Shown here piece by piece: positions 29,232 to 38,135 of a stretch of 48,907 bases of DNA. A program made the position numbers and the translations under genes. Positions within the stretch are counted from its first letter, which is position 1. The number at the start of each line of letters is the position of its first letter. Below the pieces are notes generated by a model. The model had not been told where the DNA came from, did no database searches, and worked only from the letters and a program-made list of their open reading frames with translations. The DNA comes from Alphaproteobacteria bacterium (GTDB taxonomy: Bacteria; Pseudomonadota; Alphaproteobacteria; Micavibrionales; Micavibrionaceae): positions 1 through 48,907 of the forward strand of contig JADLAT010000010.1 in the NCBI GenBank assembly GCA_020848095.1, in the 5' to 3' direction.

Positions 29232-30236
29232 ATGCAGAAAATTCTTCTTTATACGGCTCTGCCGATGCTTTCGGGGCTTTTGATGCCCGCCTACGCTTTG
29301 GCGGCGGATTCGACGCCTTATTCCTTGCAGCGTGCGCCGAAGGCGCCAGTGCCCGATGCGCAAATTCCGCAAGCGCCAGCGCAGGAACACGTTCCGGCAG
29401 TTTCTCCAGCCCCAGCCCCGGAGCATGCGCCGCAACAGATTTTGGAACAAATACCGGCGCAGCCTGCTTCGCACGCTGATCCGACGCCGGTTGCCCAGCC
29501 GGCGCAAGTGCCCGTATCCGCGCCGGAGATTTCCGCGCCCAATCCAAAGGCATCAGGAAATGGTGATTTATGGGGCTATACAGGGGCGCACGGCCCGGCC
29601 CATTGGGGAAGTTTAAACCTGGCCTATCACGCCTGCGCGCAGGGTCTGAAGCAATCGCCTGTTAATATTGCCACATTTTATCAGGAAACCCAGCCCGTGC
29701 TGGTTCCCGATTATAACCCTGTGCCGCTTATGATCGCCAATATCGGCAGCACCTTGCGTGTTGGTTATGCGCCGGGCAGTGGTTTTTCCGTAGATGGTCT
29801 GCGCTATGATCTCAACAAGATCGAATTTCATACGCCGTCCGAACATTATATGGATGGCGCCTCCTGGCCGATGGAAGCACAGTTTTTCCATCAGGCGGCG
29901 AATGGCAGCGTGGCCGTTTTGGCTGTGATGATAAAGGCCGGGGAGAAAAATCGTACCGTTGAGGGAATCCTCCAGAATGTTCCGGCCAATATCGGCGCGG
30001 TTCGGCGGATTGAAACGGTCAAGCTCTCGGCGGCGGATCTTTTGCCTAAAAACCTTGATTATTATGATTATGATGGCTCCTTGACCACGCCGCCCTGCAC
30101 CGAGAATGTGCGCTGGTTTGTGCTCCGGGAGGCGCTTGAGATTTCAGAGGATCAGATCAAAGGTTTTCAAGATATGTTCCCTTATAATGCCCGGCCAGTG
30201 CAGCCTTTGAACGGGCGAGTGGTGACGGGGCAGTAA
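29232..30236 (+). CDS. Alpha-carbonic-anhydrase-fold secreted protein lacking two zinc ligands
   Basis: A 334-residue protein with a signal peptide (cleaved after about ALA, residue 24), a Pro/Ala/Gln-rich linker (residues about 30-105) and an alpha-carbonic anhydrase domain (DLWGYTGAHGPAHWG, QSPVNI, EFHTPSEHYMDG, SLTTPPCTE). Active enzymes have two histidines in FHFH and a third in EAHFVH. Here they read IEFH and EAQFFH: E198 and Q217 replace two ligands and only H200 remains. C135 and the TPPC cysteine can still form the usual disulfide. It is therefore probably not a working CO2 hydratase. ATG 29232 has AAGAGGA before it. The TerB-like gene follows 15 bases later. Confidence 0.85.
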   Translation: MQKILLYTALPMLSGLLMPAYALAADSTPYSLQRAPKAPVPDAQIPQAPAQEHVPAVSPAPAPEHAPQQILEQIPAQPASHADPTPVAQPAQVPVSAPEISAPNPKASGNGDLWGYTGAHGPAHWGSLNLAYHACAQGLKQSPVNIATFYQETQPVLVPDYNPVPLMIANIGSTLRVGYAPGSGFSVDGLRYDLNKIEFHTPSEHYMDGASWPMEAQFFHQAANGSVAVLAVMIKAGEKNRTVEGILQNVPANIGAVRRIETVKLSAADLLPKNLDYYDYDGSLTTPPCTENVRWFVLREALEISEDQIKGFQDMFPYNARPVQPLNGRVVTGQ

Positions 30237-30251
30237 AACCGGAGGTCCTCC

Positions 30252-30743
30252 ATGGCCCAGACCGCACTTACCAGCAGCCAGTTCTATATGTGGCGGACGC
30301 TTTTTGCGATTGCGCATGCCGATGGCGTGGTGAGTGAGGAGGAGGTGCGCTTTATGGCCGAAGCGCTTGAGGATTTTCCGTTTTCAAAAACCCAGCGCGC
30401 GATCTTGAATGAAGATGTCAAACATGCCCAAGGCATTGAGGTGATGTTTCAAGGGATTACCGACGCGCGGGATCTGGCCGCCTTTTTCAAATATGCCCGT
30501 ATACTGGTTCATATTGACGGGGAATTCAGCGAGTCGGAGCAGAAAATTATGCAGCGCCTGCAGGAGATGCGCTTTAAGCACGCTGACTTTGATTCTCTGA
30601 TCGGGGGGGCTGATCTGGATCTGGAGCTGGAAGATGAACGCGATGTTTCAAATTCTGCCTCGTCTTCGGTAAGGGCAAAAACAAATCTGCAATATGCTTT
30701 TGATAATTTTCGGAATTACTTCATGAAAAGCTTTCGGAGTTAG
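30252..30743 (+). CDS. TerB-like protein
   Basis: A 163-residue soluble protein with a TerB-type helical domain in residues 1-115: WRTLFAIAHADGVVSEEEVR and YARILVHIDGEFSESEQKIM both show the acidic H-x-DG-x-x-SxxE repeat that in TerB binds divalent metal. The rest is a charged linker and a C-terminal helix (LQYAFDNFRNYFMKSF). It starts 15 bases after the carbonic-anhydrase-fold gene with GGAGG upstream, so the two are co-transcribed. Tellurite resistance should not be assumed from the family name. Confidence 0.75.
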   Translation: MAQTALTSSQFYMWRTLFAIAHADGVVSEEEVRFMAEALEDFPFSKTQRAILNEDVKHAQGIEVMFQGITDARDLAAFFKYARILVHIDGEFSESEQKIMQRLQEMRFKHADFDSLIGGADLDLELEDERDVSNSASSSVRAKTNLQYAFDNFRNYFMKSFRS

Positions 30744-30751
30744 GACGTTTT

Positions 30752-31285
30752 CTAGCGAATAAAAATGCGCGTATAGGCAGATTCCGGTCCTTTGGGGTAA
30801 GCGGGCAGGGCGGCGGGATTGTGCGGATATTCCTCACCGTCATAGAGCATGGCAACGTCTTTGGCCTTGTCCCAGCGCCCAGAGACGCGCATCACCAGAT
30901 TTTTCCAGCCATTGCTTTGCTCCTGGCTGATGTATAAGGGTTCGCGCACGGGTTGAACCGCGTTGATTAAGGCGAAGTTGTCATCGCTGGCCTTGAGCAC
31001 CAGCATCGTACAGCCATGCATGTCGCACCAATAACCGTACGGGGTCTGGAACAGGACCAGCGCATCCCGCCGTCCGTCCGAATCCAGATAGGTGCGGTAA
31101 AAATCATAGGTGGAGGCTACGGGGGCCTCCGTTTCTTCCAGAAATTTCTGGACGGCCGCGTTTAAAACCTTGTCGCTGGGGTCCAAAGGCTCCGTAAAGC
31201 GCAGATCAACGGCTTGTCGTCCATCGCCGTTTCCGCCCGCGCAGGCACATAAAAAAAGAAGGAGAAGCATTGAGAGAATCTTCAT
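30752..31285 (-). CDS. Lipoprotein of unknown function
   Basis: A 177-residue lipoprotein: MKILSMLLLLFLCACAGGNG gives a signal with lipobox LCAC (lipid cysteine C15). The mature part has a pattern seen in several uncharacterised proteobacterial lipoproteins: LDSDGRRDALVLF, CDMHGCTMLVL and NGWKNLVMRVSG, with an EF-hand-like DSDGR turn. The ATG at 31285 is used since it places the signal correctly; an in-frame start 23 codons upstream would bury it. It is convergent with the TerB-like gene and divergent from fdxA. Function unknown. Confidence 0.7.
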   Translation of the reverse strand: MKILSMLLLLFLCACAGGNGDGRQAVDLRFTEPLDPSDKVLNAAVQKFLEETEAPVASTYDFYRTYLDSDGRRDALVLFQTPYGYWCDMHGCTMLVLKASDDNFALINAVQPVREPLYISQEQSNGWKNLVMRVSGRWDKAKDVAMLYDGEEYPHNPAALPAYPKGPESAYTRIFIR

Positions 31286-31471
31286 GTCCTCAGGGTAGGA
31301 AATTGTGCGGGGCTTGTCTGTATGCGCACGCCGGTCATACACAATTTTTTTCAAATCTATTGCCTTGGGCCGGGTACGTGATTATGTTCTTTTGGACGTT
31401 AACCTTTTAAATGACATTGGGCGGCGTTAGTCTGACGGCGAAATGCAGAAAAATTTAAGGAGAAGACCGTT

Positions 31472-31810
31472 ATGACCTTTGTGGTCACCGATGTGTGCAT
31501 TAAATGTAAATACACCGATTGTGTAGAGGTTTGCCCCGTGGATTGTTTCTATGAGGGGGAAAACATGCTGGTTATCAATCCGGATGAGTGTATTGATTGC
31601 GGTGTGTGTGAGCCGGAATGCCCGGTTGAGGCTATTTTACCCGATACGGATGATGCTGCCGAAAAATGGCTGGAACTGAATAAGGAATATTCAGAGAAAT
31701 GGCCAAACATCACGACGACAAAGCCTCCGATGCCGGAAGCGGAGGAAATGAAGGACGTGGAAGGCAAGCTGGAGAAATATTTCAGCCCCGAGCCGGGTGA
31801 GGGGGATTGA
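31472..31810 (+). CDS. fdxA: Seven-iron ferredoxin FdxA
   Basis: A 112-residue soluble electron carrier of the [3Fe-4S][4Fe-4S] type. Cysteines lie at 9, 12, 17, 21, 25, 40, 43, 46 and 50, the spacing of Azotobacter FdI (each shifted by one). The C-terminal half is acidic. It is 94 bases upstream of cysK, in the same direction, and two kilobases from a ferredoxin-NADP reductase, so it is a natural donor for the nearby sulfite reductase that lacks a CysJ; this link is inferred. Ribosome site AAGGAG precedes the ATG. Confidence 0.93.
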   Translation: MTFVVTDVCIKCKYTDCVEVCPVDCFYEGENMLVINPDECIDCGVCEPECPVEAILPDTDDAAEKWLELNKEYSEKWPNITTTKPPMPEAEEMKDVEGKLEKYFSPEPGEGD

Positions 31811-31904
31811 TCTGTGATAGGATCTTTTGTCGCTTCCCTGTTGATCGTTAATTGATGTGCTGCTTAAATTGCCGTACCAGATTGAAATATAAGGAGAATT
31901 ATTC

Positions 31905-32909
31905 ATGACCTATGCCGTACACAAAAATGAAACCGATGATGCCCTTAAGGTTGAGGTTGAGTATCGCGGGCGGATTTACGACTCCATTTTGGATACGATC
32001 GGGGCGACGCCCTTGGTGCGCTTGCCGCGCTTTTCCAAAAAATATGAGCTTCAGGCGGAGATTTTGGCCAAGCTGGAGTTTTTTAATCCTTTGGGGTCTG
32101 TGAAAGACCGTATCGGGTTTGCCATGGTTGAAGCAGCGGAGCGCGCGGGGAAAATTTCACCGGCGAAAACGGTTCTGGTGGAGCCGACTTCGGGGAATAC
32201 CGGGATTGCTCTGGCTCTGGTTGCTGCGGCGAAGGGCTATCGCTTGATTTTGACCATGCCGGAGAGCATGTCCTTGGAGCGGCGTAAGATGCTGCGCTTT
32301 TTGGGGGCGGAGCTTTTGCTCACCCCGGCGGAAAAGGGCATGAAAGGCTCGATCGAGCGTGCAAATGAGCTTTTGGAGCAAAATCCGGATTATTTTATGC
32401 CCGGTCAGTTTGATAACCCTGCCAATCCCCAGATTCACCGGGAAACCACGGCGGCGGAAATCTGGCATGATACGGAGGGTAAGGTTGATATTCTGGTTTC
32501 AGGCGTGGGAACGGGCGGCACATTGACCGGCGTGGCGCAGGTTTTGAAGAAAAGTAATCCCGATTTTAAAGTCTATGCGGTTGAGCCGGCGGAAAGCCCG
32601 GTGCTGTCGGGCGGGAATCCCGGTCCGCACAAAATTCAAGGGCTGGGCGCCGGGTTTATTCCCACAATATTGGATCAGACCCTTATTGATGCTGTGGTCA
32701 AAATTGATAGCCAGACGGCGCTGGAAACGGCGCGTGAAATTGCAGCACTTGAGGGGATTCCGGGTGGGATTTCTTCTGGCGCGGCTCTGGCGGCGGCGCG
32801 TGATGTGGCGCGGATGCCGGAAAATAAAGGCAAGCGGATTGTGGTTATCCTGCCATCCTTTGCCGAGCGTTATATTTCCACCTTGCTGTTTGAGCATATG
32901 GGGGAGTAA
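31905..32909 (+). CDS. cysK: Cysteine synthase A (O-acetylserine sulfhydrylase)
   Basis: Joins sulfide to O-acetylserine to make cysteine, using pyridoxal phosphate. The 334-residue protein has the PLP lysine in [17 protein letters not shown], the asparagine loop [11 protein letters not shown], the phosphate loop [11 protein letters not shown] and [12 protein letters not shown], matching CysK; there is no CBS domain, so it is not cystathionine beta-synthase. An N-terminal extension of about 25 residues ([12 protein letters not shown]) is longer than in E. coli. AAGGAG precedes the ATG. A strong terminator follows. It is the last step of the pathway whose earlier genes lie downstream on the other strand. 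Confidence 0.95.
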   Translation: MTYAVHKNETDDALKVEVEYRGRIYDSILDTIGATPLVRLPRFSKKYELQAEILAKLEFFNPLGSVKDRIGFAMVEAAERAGKISPAKTVLVEPTSGNTGIALALVAAAKGYRLILTMPESMSLERRKMLRFLGAELLLTPAEKGMKGSIERANELLEQNPDYFMPGQFDNPANPQIHRETTAAEIWHDTEGKVDILVSGVGTGGTLTGVAQVLKKSNPDFKVYAVEPAESPVLSGGNPGPHKIQGLGAGFIPTILDQTLIDAVVKIDSQTALETAREIAALEGIPGGISSGAALAAARDVARMPENKGKRIVVILPSFAERYISTLLFEHMGE

Positions 32910-32941
32910 TAAAAGGGCTCTTTGCTCTTGGTTGAATTTGG

Positions 32942-32972
32942 CGCCGCCCCGGTTTTAAGGGCGGCGTTTTTT
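32942..32972 (+). terminator. Rho-independent terminator after cysK
   Basis: CGCCGCCC and GGGCGGCG form an 8-bp GC stem with a 9-base loop, followed by six T. It lies between the convergent cysK and ferredoxin-NADP reductase genes. Confidence 0.9.
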
Positions 32973-32977
32973 GTTCT

Positions 32978-34096
<1,119 letters not shown>

Positions 34097-34112
34097 TCAT
34101 CCGTGCGTTTTC

Positions 34113-34940
34113 TTAGCATTCAAGGGCGCGCGGCGAAGCAGGATTATAGATAGTCTGTTGGAATCCTGCAATCAACCCCCGAATTTTTACGCATTCCCCG
34201 ATGACAATGATGGCGGGCGCTTTCTTTGGCACGCTTGCGGTTTCCAGATCATAACCGGCCAGTGTGGTTTCTGTGACGCGCTGGCCGGGGATTGATGCGT
34301 TGGAGATTACCGCAACCGGCGTGTTTTCCGCCATGCCGGCGGTTTTTAAATGGCTTATAATTTCCGGCATGGTTTTAAGGGCCATGTAGAAAACAATAAC
34401 CGGGGAGGCGCTGACCAGCCCTTCCCAGTCAATATTGCGCGGCAGTTCTCCGCTGGAATCGTGGCCGGTGACGAAGCTGATGACTGTATTAATGTCGCGA
34501 TGGGTGGCGGGAATGCCTGCATAGGCCATGCCGCCGATTCCGGCGGTGATTCCCGGAATGACCCGAAAATGCACCCCGGCGCGGGCCAGTTCCATGGCTT
34601 CTTCTCCGCCGCGTCCGAAGACAAAAGGGTCGCCGCCCTTTAAGCGCAAAACGCGTTTTCCGGCTCTGGCGTATTCGATCATCAGCGCCGTAATTTCCGG
34701 TTGTTTGAGAGAGCGCACGCCGGCGCGTTTGCCGACAAAGCGGCAGAGCGCCTCGGGGCGGGAGAGGTTCAAAATGTCTTCCTGCACCAGTGCATCATAC
34801 AAGATAACATCAGCCTCCTGCAGCCCTTTGACGCAAAGAAGGGTCAAAAGACCCGGGGCGCCCGGTCCGGCGCCCGCCAGCCAGATCGTGCCGTTTTCAA
34901 AGGCGGGAAGTGTCAATGAACCCTTTTTTCTTAAGGTCAT
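34113..34940 (-). CDS. cobA: Uroporphyrinogen-III C-methyltransferase (SUMT)
   Basis: Methylates uroporphyrinogen III twice with SAM to precorrin-2, the first committed step to sirohaem. The 275-residue protein has the SUMT motifs WLAGAGPGAPGLLTL, YDALVQEDIL, RLKGGDPFVFGRGGEEAMEL and IPATHRD. Start MTLRKKGSLTLP at 34940 has GGGAG upstream; the reading frame continues to 35462 but that part overlaps cysH in another frame and has no family likeness. In this organism sirohaem synthesis is split: this gene for the methyltransferase and the separate Met8-like gene for the rest, instead of one CysG. It is 58 bases downstream of cysH. Confidence 0.93.
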   Translation of the reverse strand: MTLRKKGSLTLPAFENGTIWLAGAGPGAPGLLTLLCVKGLQEADVILYDALVQEDILNLSRPEALCRFVGKRAGVRSLKQPEITALMIEYARAGKRVLRLKGGDPFVFGRGGEEAMELARAGVHFRVIPGITAGIGGMAYAGIPATHRDINTVISFVTGHDSSGELPRNIDWEGLVSASPVIVFYMALKTMPEIISHLKTAGMAENTPVAVISNASIPGQRVTETTLAGYDLETASVPKKAPAIIVIGECVKIRGLIAGFQQTIYNPASPRALEC

Positions 34941-34998
34941 GAAAACAGCTCCCCCAAATTTATAAGGCTTGGTGCTTCTCGTGCGGGGTGCATTGCGT

Positions 34999-35754
34999 TT
35001 ATATTCCTCCCGGCTCATCCAGTGTGTTGGGGCGGTTATGGATGCCGCATTCGGTTTTGGCAATGCCCGCCCAGCGACCGGAACGCTTGCCGGGATTATT
35101 GGGATCGGAGGGCGCAGTGCAAAGCGGCGTGTTACAGCCGACTGAAAAATAACCAAAGGGCACGAGCGGGTGTTCCGGCAAATCTTTGTCTTTCCAGTAT
35201 TGATCAATGCGTTCTTGCGTCCAATCGGCAATGGCGTTGATTTTAACGCGGCGGCCATCATGCTCCAGCGTTTCCAGCTCGGCCCGCCCGCCGCCGTGAA
35301 GGCGTTTTCGGCCATTGATCCATGCGGTGAAGCCTGAGAGGGCCTCCTCCAGAGGGACGACCTTGCGGAGATAACAGCAGCCATCAATGTTGGTTTCAAA
35401 CAAGATTCCTGCCGGGTCCGCCGCGCGAATGGCGCTGGGTTCGGGCTTGATGGAGCGTACATCGCTTAAACCCAGTTTTTTAATCAGCCTGTCCCTGTAT
35501 TCCAGCGTTTCCGGGAAATGTTTTAGCGTGTCCAAAAAGATGACGGGCGTATGCGGGTTGATTTCGGAAACGAGCGAGAGCAGCAAGGCCGCCTCTGTAC
35601 CGAAAGAGGATACGAGCGCGATTTTATCTTTAAAAATTTGTCCGATCATGACTTCGAGCAGGGCATGGCTGTCCAGATCGCCGTAATTCCGGTTGAGATC
35701 GGCGGTGAGTTTATCTAACTCCGTTACGGTCATTTGTGTCGTCGTATTGCTCAT
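34999..35754 (-). CDS. cysH: Adenylyl-sulfate (APS/PAPS) reductase
   Basis: Reduces activated sulfate to sulfite. The 251-residue protein has the nucleotide strand SSFGTEAALLL, the catalytic cysteine C236 in TECGIH and four more cysteines at 126, 127, 207 and 212. The CC pair plus a second pair is the [4Fe-4S] pattern of APS reductases, which use adenylyl sulfate; PAPS reductases such as E. coli CysH lack it. The second pair here is C-NTPL-C rather than the usual CxxC. It overlaps the Met8-like gene by four bases (ATGA) and is followed by cobA. Confidence 0.9.
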   Translation of the reverse strand: MSNTTTQMTVTELDKLTADLNRNYGDLDSHALLEVMIGQIFKDKIALVSSFGTEAALLLSLVSEINPHTPVIFLDTLKHFPETLEYRDRLIKKLGLSDVRSIKPEPSAIRAADPAGILFETNIDGCCYLRKVVPLEEALSGFTAWINGRKRLHGGGRAELETLEHDGRRVKINAIADWTQERIDQYWKDKDLPEHPLVPFGYFSVGCNTPLCTAPSDPNNPGKRSGRWAGIAKTECGIHNRPNTLDEPGGI

Positions 35755-36263
35755 TTGGGAAGCCAGTTTTCCTCATCAATAAGGGCGTTTGTTTTTTTTG
35801 TCACGTCATCCATTGTTGCGCCGCTATTCCGCCAAATCTGCCGCATTTCGGCGAGTTTGTCCAATTTTTCTGCCCAGCCCGGGTTGAATTTATTTTCCAG
35901 AAATCTCCGTAAGCGTTTTGCCAGCGCCGGGCTTTTTCCATTTGTGGAGACGGTGAAAAGCAGATCACCGCGCCGGATAAGGGAGGGGGTGTGAAAGTCG
36001 CATAATTCGGTGACGTCCTCTACATTGACCAAAACCCCCAGCGCGCGGCAATCTGCGGCAATTTTTTGGGCCGTTTCCAATGGCGTATCAACGATATAAA
36101 CCGCATGGGCGGTTTTTAAATCCGCCGCACTCGGCAGCGTGGTTTGAAACCGGGTGAGGCTCATCCGCGCGTCCGTTAATTGCGCGGCGCGTCTTTCTGC
36201 CAGCGCGCCCTTACCGATCAGCATTATGCGGGCGTTGTTGTGGGTGAGAATAATCGGGAACAT
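35751..36263 (-). CDS. Precorrin-2 dehydrogenase / sirohydrochlorin ferrochelatase, Met8-like (CysG N-terminal domain)
   Basis: A 170-residue protein that matches the N-terminal half of CysG: MFPIILTHNNARIMLIGKGALAERRAAQL (NAD-binding strand and glycine loop), LGVLVNVEDVTELCDFHTPS and RRGDLLFTVSTNGKSPALAKRLR. It oxidises precorrin-2 and inserts iron to make sirohaem for the sulfite reductase encoded next to it. Its stop overlaps the cysH start by four bases (ATGA), pointing to translational coupling. It is short compared with yeast Met8 but complete for the bacterial stand-alone form. Confidence 0.88.
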   Translation of the reverse strand: MFPIILTHNNARIMLIGKGALAERRAAQLTDARMSLTRFQTTLPSAADLKTAHAVYIVDTPLETAQKIAADCRALGVLVNVEDVTELCDFHTPSLIRRGDLLFTVSTNGKSPALAKRLRRFLENKFNPGWAEKLDKLAEMRQIWRNSGATMDDVTKKTNALIDEENWLPK

Positions 36264-36350
36264 ATCTTGTTTTTTGCCTCGTCATCCAAATTATGAGGAT
36301 TTATATAGTGCATTTAGCGGAGGGAGCAGAAAAAACTTTCAGCGCGGGTT

Positions 36351-38078
36351 TTAGAGTTTTTTCGCCGCGCCCGATTGTGCCGCCAGCATCTTTCGGCGCT
36401 CATCGCCAATCCGCTCACAAAAATCGCCGAAGCCCTCGTTATCATTCGTACGTTCCTTGGCAAAGCTGGCGATAAAGGGCTCCAGAAAATCGCCGATTTG
36501 CTCCATTTTTACCATATCGGCGACTTTATGGGACAGGCGCGTGCCTTCGAAATCACCGCCCAGAAAAATGGAATAAATACCGGGCGCTCGCCCGACAATG
36601 CCGATATCCCCCGTATAGGGGCGGGAGCAACCATTGGGGCAGCCGGTAATCCTGACCGCGATTTTTTCCTGCTCCAGATCGTGTTTCGCCAGCGTATCGG
36701 TGACCATTTTCACGATGGGTACGCGGGCGCGCTCCCCCTCGGTCAAGGCCTTGCCGCAGGTCGGTAGGGCTACGCAGCTCATGGCCCAGAGTTCGGCGGG
36801 CAGGTGGTCTTCCTTCAGCGGAACTTTATGGTGCTGGAGCAATGTGGTTATGTCCGCTTTATCATCCTCGGTAATATCGCAGAAAATGACATCTTCGGTC
36901 GGCATGAGAATCATCGGCAGGTCGTAGATTCTGGCGATTTCCCGAAAGGCGGTGCGGATACGGTGTTCGTCTGTGTCCTTGATCCGGCCACTTAAAACGG
37001 GCACGCCGAGATACCAGCGTCCGTCGCCCTGCTCATGCCAGCCCAGATGATCTATCACTTTAAGTGGTCCGGTTTTTTCAAATTTATTCAGGGTTTTGCC
37101 GAAGTTTTTTTCTATCTCATCTCGGCAAAAATCCGTCCCTTTTTCGGCCACGACATATTTCATGCGGGCGTGCTGGCGGTCGCCGCGATCACCATGCTCG
37201 GACTGGAATTTAATGATGGCCATGCACAGGGCCATGACATCGGCCTTGTCGATGCTGCCCAGTGGCGAGGCCAGCCGCGGGTAAGTTTCCGCGTTGTTGT
37301 GCTTCATGCCGAAACCGCCGCCGATATAGACGTTATAGCCGTGAATATTCTCACCATCATGCAGGGCAATCAGGGCTATGTCATTGGCCAGTGCATCGAC
37401 GGTGTTATCCTCCGGCACGGCCAGCGCGATTTTGAATTTACGCGGCAGATAGGCCTTGCCATAGAGCGGGTCTGGCGCTTCTTCCGGTTTTGGCGCGGAG
37501 GCGCCTGTATCTATTTTCTCTCCGTCCACCCATAATTCATGATAACCGCCGGTTGAGGGTAATGTGGCCCTGGAAAGGGCTTTTGCGGTTTCTTCGATTT
37601 CCCGGTACATCGGCTTTTTTACCGGTGAGGGTACGGCGATGGTGTTGCGCACCACATCGCCGCAGCCGCCGAGTGTGGAGAGCATGACCTCATTGATTGT
37701 GCGGAGCAGGGGGCGGATATTGCCCTTCATTACATGGTGGAATTGCAGACCCTGCCGCGAGGTTACGCGCAAGGTGCCGTTGGAAAACTGATCCACCAGC
37801 CCGTCAAGTGCCAGATATTGATGGGCCAGCAGCCGTCCGCCCGGAATTTTGGCGCGGAGCATGACTTCCCATTCCTTGTCCAGTCCGGCTTTTTTGCGTT
37901 CAGTCGCGGTGTCGCGGTTATAGCCCTGATAAAACCCCAGAAATTTGGTTAGTTTTTCATCCGATTCGGAAAACTTAATAGCCGATTCATCATCCAATGT
38001 GGCGGCGATCCCGCCACGCAGGCCGCGGCTGGCTATTTTAATATGTTCAACTTCGGACAGTTTGTCGTCTTTGCTCAT
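36351..38078 (-). CDS. cysI: Sulfite reductase haemoprotein (beta) subunit
   Basis: Reduces sulfite to sulfide with six electrons using a coupled sirohaem and [4Fe-4S] cluster. The 575-residue protein has the four cluster cysteines in ALPTCGKALTEGE and RITGCPNGCSRP (the last cysteine also bridges sirohaem), and the sirohaem-binding RVTSRQGLQFHHV with GGCGDVVRNT. Length matches CysI and the NiRS/SiR family. No cysJ is in the window, so NADPH may enter through the ferredoxin reductase at 33-34 kb and FdxA. It begins the minus-strand block with the Met8-like gene, cysH, cobA and the reductase. Confidence 0.94.
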   Translation of the reverse strand: MSKDDKLSEVEHIKIASRGLRGGIAATLDDESAIKFSESDEKLTKFLGFYQGYNRDTATERKKAGLDKEWEVMLRAKIPGGRLLAHQYLALDGLVDQFSNGTLRVTSRQGLQFHHVMKGNIRPLLRTINEVMLSTLGGCGDVVRNTIAVPSPVKKPMYREIEETAKALSRATLPSTGGYHELWVDGEKIDTGASAPKPEEAPDPLYGKAYLPRKFKIALAVPEDNTVDALANDIALIALHDGENIHGYNVYIGGGFGMKHNNAETYPRLASPLGSIDKADVMALCMAIIKFQSEHGDRGDRQHARMKYVVAEKGTDFCRDEIEKNFGKTLNKFEKTGPLKVIDHLGWHEQGDGRWYLGVPVLSGRIKDTDEHRIRTAFREIARIYDLPMILMPTEDVIFCDITEDDKADITTLLQHHKVPLKEDHLPAELWAMSCVALPTCGKALTEGERARVPIVKMVTDTLAKHDLEQEKIAVRITGCPNGCSRPYTGDIGIVGRAPGIYSIFLGGDFEGTRLSHKVADMVKMEQIGDFLEPFIASFAKERTNDNEGFGDFCERIGDERRKMLAAQSGAAKKL

Positions 38079-38135
38079 CGGATAAACTCGTTATGGCCGC
38101 TATGTCCTGGAATCTAAGTGTTTTGCGTGGGCTTT

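Noticed and set aside
34941..35462. Upstream extension of the cobA frame, giving a longer protein
   Set aside because: It overlaps cysH in another frame, has odd composition and no SUMT likeness; ATG 34940 has a good ribosome site.
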